DNA from: Candidatus Heimdallarchaeota archaeon
GTDB taxonomy: Archaea; Asgardarchaeota; Heimdallarchaeia; JABLTI01
Assembly (NCBI GenBank): GCA_030602675.1
Contig: JAUVZH010000230.1
Span: 1 to 5,282, forward strand
DNA length: 5,282 nucleotides
Direction of reading: 5' to 3'
Shown: piece after piece, positions 1 through 5,282 of the stretch
How positions within the stretch are numbered: position 1 is the stretch's first letter
Layout: every line of letters starts with the position of its first letter
Notes under the pieces: model-generated
What the model was told of the DNA's origin: nothing
Database searches by the model: none
The model's input: the letters and a program-made list of their open reading frames with translations, nothing else
Program-made: the position numbers and the translations under genes

Positions 1-188
1 GGTTTAAGCAAGGGTTCAGTTTTCATTAAAACTTGCTTCTCACCTAGATATTTCTTCATATAATCCTTTGATTTAACTTCCTTTTCTAATTTCAACTCAA
101 GAACATCAGCTTCAAAATCATCAGCTATTGTATCACCAATAATTTTGGTATTACCTTCAAATGAGTAATAAATAACAAGGGTCTTCAA
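1..188 (-). CDS. Flavodoxin-family protein, N-terminal part (runs off left edge)
   Basis: Reading the minus strand from TTG at 188-186 gives 62 codons open to the window edge. The protein begins (M)KTLVIYYSFEGNTKIIGD, a hydrophobic first beta strand followed by a Ser/Thr-rich loop (YYSFEGNTK, residues 7-15). This is the FMN-phosphate-binding loop of flavodoxins. The following stretch (DADVLEL-like strand, then a Lys/Glu-rich segment with KKYLGEKQV) resembles the small archaeal/clostridial flavodoxins of about 150-165 residues, so over half is missing. Flavodoxins are soluble FMN one- or two-electron carriers. TTG is the start because an in-frame TAG lies only one codon upstream and no ATG or GTG intervenes. 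No strong Shine-Dalgarno site is seen, although the leader is purine-rich. It is divergent from the FAD-dependent reductase at 381, for which it might be an electron donor (inference). A flavodoxin domain of a larger protein is not excluded. Confidence 0.85.
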   Translation of the reverse strand, partial: MKTLVIYYSFEGNTKIIGDTIADDFEADVLELKLEKEVKSKDYMKKYLGEKQVLMKTEPLLK

Positions 189-201
189 ACTCTATTCAAC
201 T

Positions 202-212
202 CTAATTATTAG
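202..212. repeat. 11-base palindrome in the flavodoxin leader
   Basis: CTAATTATTAG is a perfect palindrome around a central base. It lies 14 bases upstream of the flavodoxin TTG start, inside the probable untranslated leader. It has no loop, so it would not fold as a hairpin and could only act as a protein-binding half-site pair. It is short and AT-rich, so chance is a realistic explanation. Confidence 0.3.
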
Positions 213-239
213 TTCTCTATTCTCTCTTTTATCTTTATC

Positions 240-264
240 ATTCATAAATTTAAAATTAATGAAT
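240..264. promoter_or_regulatory. 25-base near-perfect palindrome overlapping a TATA-like core; candidate operator
   Basis: The left half ATTCATAAATTT (240-251) and the right half AAATTAATGAAT (253-264) pair at 11 of 12 positions around base 252; only 246/258 fails. The outer ATTCAT/ATGAAT arms contain the only G/C pair. The centre reads as a TATA-like TTTAAATT element on the minus strand, about 60 bases before the flavodoxin start. An archaeal TATA box near 252 would place transcription start near 225 and a leader of about 35 bases. A dimeric regulator bound here would block TBP access and could control flavodoxin, and possibly the divergent reductase. The palindrome is seen directly; its role as operator and promoter is inference. 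Confidence 0.5.
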
Positions 265-308
265 ATTTTATGTTTTGTTATGAAAATTATTGGCAAAAGT
301 TTTAATGT

Positions 309-320
309 TACTATAGTTAT
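309..320 (+). promoter_or_regulatory. Weak TATA-like element upstream of the reductase gene
   Basis: TACTATAGTTAT is the best TATA-like stretch in the usual range before the reductase. It would put transcription start near 340 and give a leader of about 40 bases to ATG 381. The region is so AT-rich that other placements are possible, including the palindrome core at 240-264 with a longer leader. No other feature is evident between 265 and 380 apart from a tandem AAATGGT AAATGGT at 354-367. Confidence 0.25.
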
Positions 321-380
321 TTTTTGATTATCAAGAGGAACTGTAAATCAAACAAATGGTAAATGGTGGGTTATTTGGTT

Positions 381-1733
381 ATGGAGAAATTTGACCTTAT
401 AATAATTGGCGCTGGAACAGCTGGTTGCTTAGCAGCATATTCAGCAGCAAAAAATGGCTTAAATAAAATCGCACTAATAGATAGAAAACGAAAAGAGCAA
501 ATAGGTAAAAAAATTTGTGGGGATGGTATTGGTACAAAGCATTTAACATTTTTACAGGAAATTGGCTTTCCAATTAATGAAAGTAATATTATTACTAATT
601 CCATTAAAACTGCTCACATAATCTCACCAGACTATGAGAAAAATTACACACTCCCAGTTGAAGGACAATTAACAATAATAAATCGTCATAAGTTTGGCCA
701 AATACTACTAAATGAAACATTAAATGAAGGAGTAAAGCTATTCGATAAGACATCTTTCAGAGAAGTTGAAGTTAAGAACAATGTTGCTAAAGCAAAATTC
801 CTTGAGAAAGGTAATGAGATTTTAAATTTAGAAGCTCCGCTCCTCGTTGATGCATCTGGAATAAACTCCAAGATTAGAGAAGGATCATCTTTCTTTGATG
901 AATCAGCTGAACTGAAAGATGATGAGCAATATTATTGTTATAGAGAAATAAATCATATAGAAAATCCCCCTGAGCATTATGTTGATAGTGCTATTTTCGA
1001 ATTCAGCTATAACCTAACTAAAGGTGGGTATAAGTGGTTTTTCAGTAGAGGAAATAACGAATTCAATATAGGGGCTGGCGTTCCAAAAGCTTGGATAGAT
1101 GAGGTATCTCCTAAACTCGTTTATCAAAATGATATGAGTTCAAGATTTGATCAACCTAAAGTTATGGATGCAGGTGGTGGCTTTGTACCAACACGTCACC
1201 CAATACCCTCACATGTAAAGGATAATATTGTTCTTATTGGTGATGCAGGTCTGATAGTAAATCCACTTCATGGTGGAGGATTAAGTCCATCATTAGCTTC
1301 AGGCTATATGATTGGCAAAATAGCTGCTAATTTGATTCCTAATGAAGCATTATCAGAAAATGATTTGTGGATTTTCAATAAAAAGATACATGAAAGATAT
1401 GGACTTAGATACTCTATCCTTGATTTATATAGAATTCTTCTTCAGAACATTTCTGATAATGAATTAAATCATGCGTTAAAAGAAGAATATCTACCTTTAG
1501 GAAGCATCTTCTATGCTCGTGAATATGATATCTTAATGAAACTTTCTAGAAAACTTGGTGAAGTTTGGAAGGACATTCCAAATGAACGATTTAGTGCACT
1601 GCCTAAATTTATTGAAAACGTCCATGATGTAACAAACAGGTATCCTGAATCGCCTGAAGAACTGTCAGACTGGGCAACAGAATATAATGATATCTATTCT
1701 AAATATCAATCATTAATTTCAATTAGAAACTAA
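381..1733 (+). CDS. Geranylgeranyl reductase family FAD-dependent oxidoreductase
   Basis: The 450-residue protein is a GR2-type flavoprotein. It starts with the dinucleotide-binding motif IIIGAGTAG (7-15) and an acidic strand end ALIDR (31-35) that would hold the FAD ribose. Next is CGDG (46-49), the conserved cysteine/glycine segment typical of geranylgeranyl reductases, then NRHKFGQIL (101-109) and VDASG (156-160). GYKWFFSRG (216-224) corresponds to the family YxWxFP substrate-cavity motif, with Ser where Pro is usual. The second FAD motif is GDAGLIVNPLHGGG (287-300). A helical C-terminal region of about 130 residues follows. In archaea this family reduces the double bonds of geranylgeranyl chains in ether lipids, or of related prenyl groups, at the membrane face; its electrons come from ferredoxin or another low-potential donor. 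I start at ATG 381 because MEKFDLIIIGAG matches the family N-terminus; ATG 363 would add six residues (MVGYLV). GGTGG at 365-369 is only a weak ribosome site. The family assignment is firm, the exact substrate is not; a prenyl-quinone reductase or other GR2 enzyme is possible. Confidence 0.88.
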   Translation: MEKFDLIIIGAGTAGCLAAYSAAKNGLNKIALIDRKRKEQIGKKICGDGIGTKHLTFLQEIGFPINESNIITNSIKTAHIISPDYEKNYTLPVEGQLTIINRHKFGQILLNETLNEGVKLFDKTSFREVEVKNNVAKAKFLEKGNEILNLEAPLLVDASGINSKIREGSSFFDESAELKDDEQYYCYREINHIENPPEHYVDSAIFEFSYNLTKGGYKWFFSRGNNEFNIGAGVPKAWIDEVSPKLVYQNDMSSRFDQPKVMDAGGGFVPTRHPIPSHVKDNIVLIGDAGLIVNPLHGGGLSPSLASGYMIGKIAANLIPNEALSENDLWIFNKKIHERYGLRYSILDLYRILLQNISDNELNHALKEEYLPLGSIFYAREYDILMKLSRKLGEVWKDIPNERFSALPKFIENVHDVTNRYPESPEELSDWATEYNDIYSKYQSLISIRN

Positions 1734-1759
1734 GAACTAAATCTTAGTTGCATTTTTTT
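1728..1759 (+). terminator. Hairpin plus T7 tract at the reductase 3' end
   Basis: AACTAAGA (1728-1735) and TCTTAGTT (1742-1749) form an 8-bp perfect stem with a 6-base loop, followed three bases later by seven Ts (1753-1759). The stop codon TAA (1731-1733) lies within the left arm. The layout is that of an intrinsic terminator, but the stem holds only two G-C pairs. In archaea the T-tract alone may be what matters. A second T6 run lies at 1785-1790. Confidence 0.55.
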
Positions 1760-1794
1760 ATTCCACATGATACCAATTGAAACATTTTTTAACG

Positions 1795-1802
1795 TTTAAA
1801 TT
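1795..1802 (+). promoter_or_regulatory. Possible TATA box of the MFS gene
   Basis: TTTAAATT is centred about 22 bases before TTG 1821 and 37 bases before TTG 1836. Archaeal transcription usually starts about 25 bases after the box centre, so the message would begin near 1824. This would fit a nearly leaderless transcript, or translation from TTG 1836. The call rests on position and composition only. Confidence 0.35.
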
Positions 1803-1820
1803 ATTTTTAATCATCAAAAT

Positions 1821-3311
1821 TTGGAGAAGAATTCTTTGGAAACTACACCAGAAGTTGAAATTACATCACTATCGGTTGGTGTAGATAATAATCAACCTTC
1901 AACTATAGAAGTTCTAAAGAATGCTCCATTTATGTTACTACTTTCAGCCCAATTTACACAAAATATCGGTGCAGCAGTATCTTGGTTAGCGATGCAATTT
2001 CTGTTTTTCAAATTAACTGGTAGCCCTGGAATAATGGGTTTGCTTTCAATAGTTTTTTGGCTTCCATACGTAATTTTTACACCATTTGCAGGTGTACTCG
2101 TAGACAGGTATGATCAGAGAAAGATTATGTTATACTCAAATCTCTTAAGTTTCATCGCATCAGTAGGTTTTATTTTTGTTTATCTCTTCAAAGATCAATT
2201 GTTTTTACATGAATTTGTCACAGTCATAACTGATTCTGGAAATACCATTATCCAAGATGTTGTTAACCCTATACATGTCATTTGGCTAATGTTTGTTCTA
2301 ACATTCATTAATTCATCTGCAGCTTCAGTGTTTTTCCCAGCAAGGAATGCTTATACTCGATTAATTGTTAAGAAAAAGAATTTATTGAAAGCTAATTCCA
2401 TAGCTTCTACAATTTACCAAGTTGCAACCATTATAGGATATGTATTAGCTGGTATTCTTGCAGGGATAAGCTATTTAGGTAGTTTTATTTTTGACGCAAG
2501 TACTTTTGCATTCTCGCTAACTATGATAATTTTTCTAATATTTGTTGGTAGAAAACCTCCAGATGTAGAACGAGCGGAGGAACACACTTTTAGAGCACAA
2601 TTGAGTGGCGTATATGATGATTTAATTATTGGCTATAGAACAATACGAAGTGCTCCAAAAATAACCTACATGCTAATAGTTTTTGCATCAGCAATATTTT
2701 CTTTTTCTGCATTTAATGTTCTATTTATTATAATTTTGCAAGGTGAAATGGGTCTTAATGAAACTTGGTATGGTATCCTACAATCTGTTATGGGGATATC
2801 TGGAATTATTACCTCTCTAATCCTTATGTCAATAGGCGTAATAAAGAAGAAGATTGCATTGCTAAATTATTCATTAATAGGAGCCACTCTCTTTCTCCTG
2901 TTCTTTGCTTTTGTAAGAAATGTTTGGGGAATTGGCGCATTACTGTTAGTATTTGGGGTTGTTATAGCGATCATAAACGTTTCAGCACCAACTCTTATTC
3001 AAGAACAGATTCCTTATGAGAAACAAGGAAGAGTCTTTGGAACACAACAGATGATACAAGGCATTGCCCGTTTGGTTGGTATGGGTATTGTCTCAGTTAT
3101 TGCAGAAATAGATGTTGTTTCACCAATGTATATTTTGTTTGTTGCAGGAGCAATATTAGCAATCATAATGGTATGGGGTTTGATATATTCAAATCGAAGT
3201 GGAGTATCAGGAGAAGATTATGAAGAAGTTAGTCAAGAATTAATAACTACTGCTACTAGTTCATCAGCTGCACAAATAACTCCTGGATCATCTAAAGTAC
3301 CTGAAAATTAA
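1821..3311 (+). CDS. Major facilitator superfamily transporter, 12-helix exporter type
   Basis: The 496-residue membrane protein has about 12 hydrophobic segments (approx. 38-62, 70-94, 104-124, 152-172, 196-216, 221-243, 281-304, 316-340, 345-366, 369-388, 412-429, 434-457). The loop after helix 2 carries GVLVDRYDQRKIM (91-103), the MFS motif A. FFPARNAYTRL (171-181) with KANSI (190-194), and PTLIQEQIPYEKQGRVFG (390-407), are typical of the drug, macrolide or siderophore-exporter branch (MFS_3/EntS/MefA-like). Members of that branch expel small hydrophobic molecules by proton antiport; the substrate here cannot be told. A cytoplasmic loop of about 37 residues separates the two six-helix halves, and the external loop after helix 3 (125-151) is unusually long. 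Both ends carry hydrophilic tails, the last about 35 residues Ser/Thr/Glu-rich. The start is TTG: an in-frame TAA lies at 1797-1799 and there is no ATG before Met38, inside helix 1. TTG 1836 (491 residues) has GGAG nine bases upstream and is a real alternative. The gene is 87 bases after the reductase with a terminator-like element between, so it is probably transcribed separately. Confidence 0.88.
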   Translation: MEKNSLETTPEVEITSLSVGVDNNQPSTIEVLKNAPFMLLLSAQFTQNIGAAVSWLAMQFLFFKLTGSPGIMGLLSIVFWLPYVIFTPFAGVLVDRYDQRKIMLYSNLLSFIASVGFIFVYLFKDQLFLHEFVTVITDSGNTIIQDVVNPIHVIWLMFVLTFINSSAASVFFPARNAYTRLIVKKKNLLKANSIASTIYQVATIIGYVLAGILAGISYLGSFIFDASTFAFSLTMIIFLIFVGRKPPDVERAEEHTFRAQLSGVYDDLIIGYRTIRSAPKITYMLIVFASAIFSFSAFNVLFIIILQGEMGLNETWYGILQSVMGISGIITSLILMSIGVIKKKIALLNYSLIGATLFLLFFAFVRNVWGIGALLLVFGVVIAIINVSAPTLIQEQIPYEKQGRVFGTQQMIQGIARLVGMGIVSVIAEIDVVSPMYILFVAGAILAIIMVWGLIYSNRSGVSGEDYEEVSQELITTATSSSAAQITPGSSKVPEN

Positions 3312-3326
3312 ATTACTCTTGAAAAG

Positions 3327-3335
3327 TTTGTTTTT
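3327..3335 (+). terminator. T-rich tract after the MFS gene
   Basis: TTTGTTTTT begins 16 bases past the MFS stop codon, and more T-rich sequence follows to about 3352. Archaeal RNA polymerase can terminate at such T-runs without a hairpin. No stem precedes it, and T-runs are common in this sequence, so support is only positional. Confidence 0.3.
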
Positions 3336-3361
3336 ATCTGGATTTATTCTTTAATTAATAG

Positions 3362-3397
3362 ATTGATTATTTATTCAATCAATTATTTCAGTTTTTT
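3362..3397 (+). terminator. 7-bp inverted repeat followed by T6; terminator or regulatory site
   Basis: ATTGATT (3362-3368) and AATCAAT (3377-3383) are perfect inverted copies with an 8-base loop; a G-U pair could extend the stem. Six Ts follow at 3392-3397, eight bases after the stem. This fits a weak terminator for the MFS gene. The same element ends about 42 bases before the ABC-operon TATA box, so it could equally be an upstream protein-binding site for that promoter. The stem has one G-C pair and would be weak as RNA. Confidence 0.35.
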
Positions 3398-3424
3398 CAA
3401 CATCTTAAAATAGCTGAATTCTTC

Positions 3425-3432
3425 TTTATAAA
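3425..3432 (+). promoter_or_regulatory. TATA box of the ABC transporter operon
   Basis: TTTATAAA matches the archaeal TATA consensus and is the best such site in the window. It would place transcription start near 3455 and leave a leader of about 18 bases before ATG 3473. The leader has no good Shine-Dalgarno match, as is common for first genes in archaea. Confidence 0.6.
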
Positions 3433-3472
3433 CCAATCAAAATAGAGCTTTTAAGATAATTAGTTGATTATA

Positions 3473-4495
3473 ATGGCTGCTGGAAATGCAATAGAATGTA
3501 AGGATCTCACCAAAGTTTTCATAAAAAGAAAACTAGGTAAAAGTGAAGGATTTACCGCAGTAGATAGTATTGATTTAGCAATTCCAAAGAATATGATTTA
3601 TGGTTTTCTAGGACCAAATGGTGCAGGAAAAACAACTACAATAAAAATGCTTATTGGAGCATTAAAACCAACAAATGGTGATATTTTCATTAATGGTATT
3701 AATTTAGCTGATAATCAAGTTGATGCTTTAAATTTGGTTGGTTATATTCCTGAAAATTCTAGAGCATATTATCATGATGTTAGTGCAAAGGATTTTGTAC
3801 GTTACATGGGCATTATTAAAGGTCTACCACATAAAGCAGCCAAAAAACAAGCAATAGAAAAACTGGAATTTGTTGGATTGAAAGATCAACAAGAAAAGCA
3901 AATTTCCAAAATGTCCGGTGGGCAAAAACAACGAGTAGGTTTAGCTCAAGCACTTATAGGCGATCCTGAAATTTTGATATGTGATGAACCTACAGCAAAT
4001 CTTGATCCTGTTGGAAAAACAGAAGTTGCTAAGTTATTTGAAATTTTGAAAAAAGAAGGGAAGACAATTTTCATTAGTTCACATTTACTAACTGAATTGC
4101 AACCTATTACAGATATGATTAGCGTAATTAATCATGGACAAATAGTTCAATCTGGAACAATAAGCGAATTACTTGAAAAATATCAACCAACAAGCTATTT
4201 CTTATCAGTAAACAATGCAGATCCAATCGTTGAGCGTTTAAAGAGAAGTGTAATCATTGAAGAAATAAGAATCACTCAGAATGGTTTAATCATAACAACA
4301 AATGATTCTAGTAAGTTATGCGAAATAGTTCCAAAAATAGTTGCTGAAGAAAACCTACTTTTAATGGAGTTCAAACCTATGCAAAGTCCATTGGAAAGAA
4401 TTTACTTTGGTTCAATTTCACCAAGTGATACCGAGGAGGGATTCCTTGAAAGGAATAATTACAAACAAGAACATCAGAAAGGTGAACAACTATGA
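3473..4495 (+). CDS. ABC transporter ATP-binding protein (ABC-2 exporter type)
   Basis: This 340-residue ATPase powers the membrane subunit encoded immediately downstream. All core nucleotide-binding motifs are present: Walker A GPNGAGKTT (47-55), signature MSGGQ (147-151), Walker B ILICDEP (167-173, catalytic E172), D-loop NLDP (176-179) and switch histidine H204 in SSHLL. The Q-loop position reads YIPEN (91-95), with Glu where Gln is usual; this is a known variant among DrrA/NatA-type exporter ATPases. Residues from about 235 on form an extra C-terminal domain of the kind found in ABC-2 ATPases, ending with SPLERIYFG (305-313), and then a charged tail. The active form would be a cytoplasmic dimer on the inner membrane face. 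I start at ATG 3473, which gives MAAGNAIECKDLTKVF; TTG 3464 would add three residues with no benefit to the family match. The cargo (drug, lipid, ion or peptide) cannot be inferred. Confidence 0.93.
   Translation: MAAGNAIECKDLTKVFIKRKLGKSEGFTAVDSIDLAIPKNMIYGFLGPNGAGKTTTIKMLIGALKPTNGDIFINGINLADNQVDALNLVGYIPENSRAYYHDVSAKDFVRYMGIIKGLPHKAAKKQAIEKLEFVGLKDQQEKQISKMSGGQKQRVGLAQALIGDPEILICDEPTANLDPVGKTEVAKLFEILKKEGKTIFISSHLLTELQPITDMISVINHGQIVQSGTISELLEKYQPTSYFLSVNNADPIVERLKRSVIIEEIRITQNGLIITTNDSSKLCEIVPKIVAEENLLLMEFKPMQSPLERIYFGSISPSDTEEGFLERNNYKQEHQKGEQL
4480..4485 (+). promoter_or_regulatory. Shine-Dalgarno site of the ABC permease gene
   Basis: AGGTGA lies six bases before ATG 4492 and matches the archaeal anti-Shine-Dalgarno complement (GGAGGTGATC). 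It sits inside the last codons of the ATPase. It is the only convincing ribosome site in the window and confirms the permease start; an in-frame TGA at 4483-4485 rules out an earlier start. Confidence 0.75.
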
Positions 4496-5282
4496 ATGAG
4501 ACACGAATTGAACAACAATTAAAAGTCAATAAGAATACTAATTGGAATTCATTTTGGTCTGTACTTGGATTTGAATTGCGTCGTAATTTTACTTCACGAG
4601 GTTTTATTATTTTTCTTGGAGTTTATCTTTTTATGGGACTATTTATGGCTATAATCATTGGAGCTTCTTTTGACGTTCTAATTAATGAGTTTGGAGAAGT
4701 CGATTTGCCTGATCAATATAATTTCTTTACCGATATTGAGATTAATTCGAAAACATGGGCAAATTTCTTCTCTGTAAACATGAGTATCAGTATTTTTATT
4801 GGCCAAATGGGTATTATAGCAGCATGCTTCTATGGAGCAAAAATGATTTCACAGGATCTCTCATCTGGTGGAATGGCATTAGTTTCTTCTTCTCGAGTTA
4901 AACGTGAAGTAAATATTATCGCTAGATATATTTCAGCCTGTATAATCGTTTTTGTTTTACTTATAGTAAGTACATTCTTCTCAATACTTTGTATGGATGT
5001 AGTTGCTGTTATTCTGACAAAGAATGTAGAATTTGGTGAAACACTTGGATACTCTATTGTTTATTTCTTGAGAGCATTACTTCCAATATTCCTTTTCACA
5101 ATAGCTGTAACTTCAATTGGTGTCTTAGTTGGAGTTTTCATACGCAATCCAACACTAGCAATAATTGGATCAATTATCGCTTTAATTTTCTATGATTCTG
5201 TTTTCTCTACAATTCAGATTTTTGTTCCACCAGAATGGAAATTAGAATATCTCTCTTTTAGCGCTAATTTAGCCAATATCGG
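4492..5282 (+). CDS. ABC-2 type transporter permease, N-terminal part (runs off right edge)
   Basis: The frame stays open for 263 codons to the window edge. After a charged amphipathic N-terminus (GFELRRNFTSRG, 26-37), hydrophobic segments lie at about 38-58, 96-116, 146-172, 191-217 and 221-245. ABC-2 permeases usually have six helices, so one or more remain beyond the edge. Between the second and third segments, KMISQDLSSGGMALVSSSRV (117-136) matches the cytoplasmic loop of this family, usually written as IsxDrexGtlelllSxPvsR, which contacts the ATPase. An external loop of about 37 residues (59-95) follows helix 1. The start codon overlaps the ATPase stop as ATGA (4492-4495), which points to translational coupling and equal production of the two subunits. 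Together they form one half or whole exporter; no substrate-binding protein is seen, consistent with export. Family confident, cargo unknown. Confidence 0.88.
   Translation, partial: MNETRIEQQLKVNKNTNWNSFWSVLGFELRRNFTSRGFIIFLGVYLFMGLFMAIIIGASFDVLINEFGEVDLPDQYNFFTDIEINSKTWANFFSVNMSISIFIGQMGIIAACFYGAKMISQDLSSGGMALVSSSRVKREVNIIARYISACIIVFVLLIVSTFFSILCMDVVAVILTKNVEFGETLGYSIVYFLRALLPIFLFTIAVTSIGVLVGVFIRNPTLAIIGSIIALIFYDSVFSTIQIFVPPEWKLEYLSFSANLANI

Noticed and set aside
356..394. Short 12-codon upstream frame starting at ATG 356 and overlapping the reductase start
   Set aside because: It has no ribosome site, and its ATG arises from the AAATGGT tandem repeat; there is no evidence that it is translated.
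371..604. Minus-strand open frame of 77 codons
   Set aside because: It lies wholly within the reductase N-terminal FAD motif region on the opposite strand; its residues have no recognisable family signature, so it is a coding shadow.
686..871. Minus-strand open frame of 61 codons
   Set aside because: It lies antisense inside the reductase gene, with no ribosome site or domain; low-complexity composition mirrors the AT-rich coding strand.
2765..3019. Plus-strand open frame of 84 codons in another frame of the MFS gene
   Set aside because: The MFS reading frame through this stretch encodes clear helices 8-10 and conserved residues, so this is an out-of-frame shadow.
4433..4448. GAGGAGGG followed by TTG inside the ATPase gene, resembling an internal translation start
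   Set aside because: The purines are explained by in-frame Glu-Glu-Gly codons, and the TTG opens only a short frame of fewer than 20 codons that is not in the permease frame.
1..5282. CRISPR arrays, tRNA or rRNA genes, insertion sequences, toxin-antitoxin or defence genes
   Set aside because: I found no regularly spaced repeats, RNA-gene signatures, transposase motifs or terminal inverted repeats; all long frames are explained by the five genes described.

Overview
This is an AT-rich window, roughly one-third G+C by eye, that reads as archaeal chromosome. The support is indirect: a geranylgeranyl-reductase-family flavoprotein, which in archaea saturates membrane-lipid isoprenoids; TATA-like boxes about 20-45 bases before first genes, rather than clear -35/-10 pairs; TTG start codons that appear to be required for two genes; and a Shine-Dalgarno site that is clear only at the internal gene of an operon. 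A low-GC, uncultivated-type archaeon (possibly Asgard-like) is a guess from protein style, not a demonstrated assignment. Standard code translation works throughout.

Layout from left to right: (1) The 5' end of a flavodoxin gene on the minus strand (188 down to 1, running off the left edge). (2) A 192-base divergent intergenic region, 189-380, containing a near-perfect 25-base palindrome at 240-264 that overlaps a likely TATA box, plus a smaller palindrome at 202-212. (3) A complete FAD-dependent geranylgeranyl-reductase-family gene (381-1733, +), followed by a hairpin and T7 tract that begins inside its last codons. (4) A complete 12-helix MFS exporter-type gene (1821-3311, +). (5) A 161-base spacer with T-tracts, a 7-bp inverted repeat and a good TATA box. 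(6) An ABC-2-type exporter operon: the ATPase (3473-4495, +) overlaps the start of its permease by ATGA (4492 to past the right edge, +).

How the genes may work together: the divergent flavodoxin and reductase could form a redox pair, with flavodoxin supplying low-potential electrons to the FAD enzyme and a shared operator controlling both; this is inference from position. The ATPase and permease clearly form one transporter, substrate unknown. The MFS gene appears to be its own transcription unit and has no evident functional link beyond both being membrane transport.

I do not see a CRISPR array, mobile element, RNA gene or obvious new system. The most interesting signals are the intergenic palindrome and the flavodoxin/reductase pairing.
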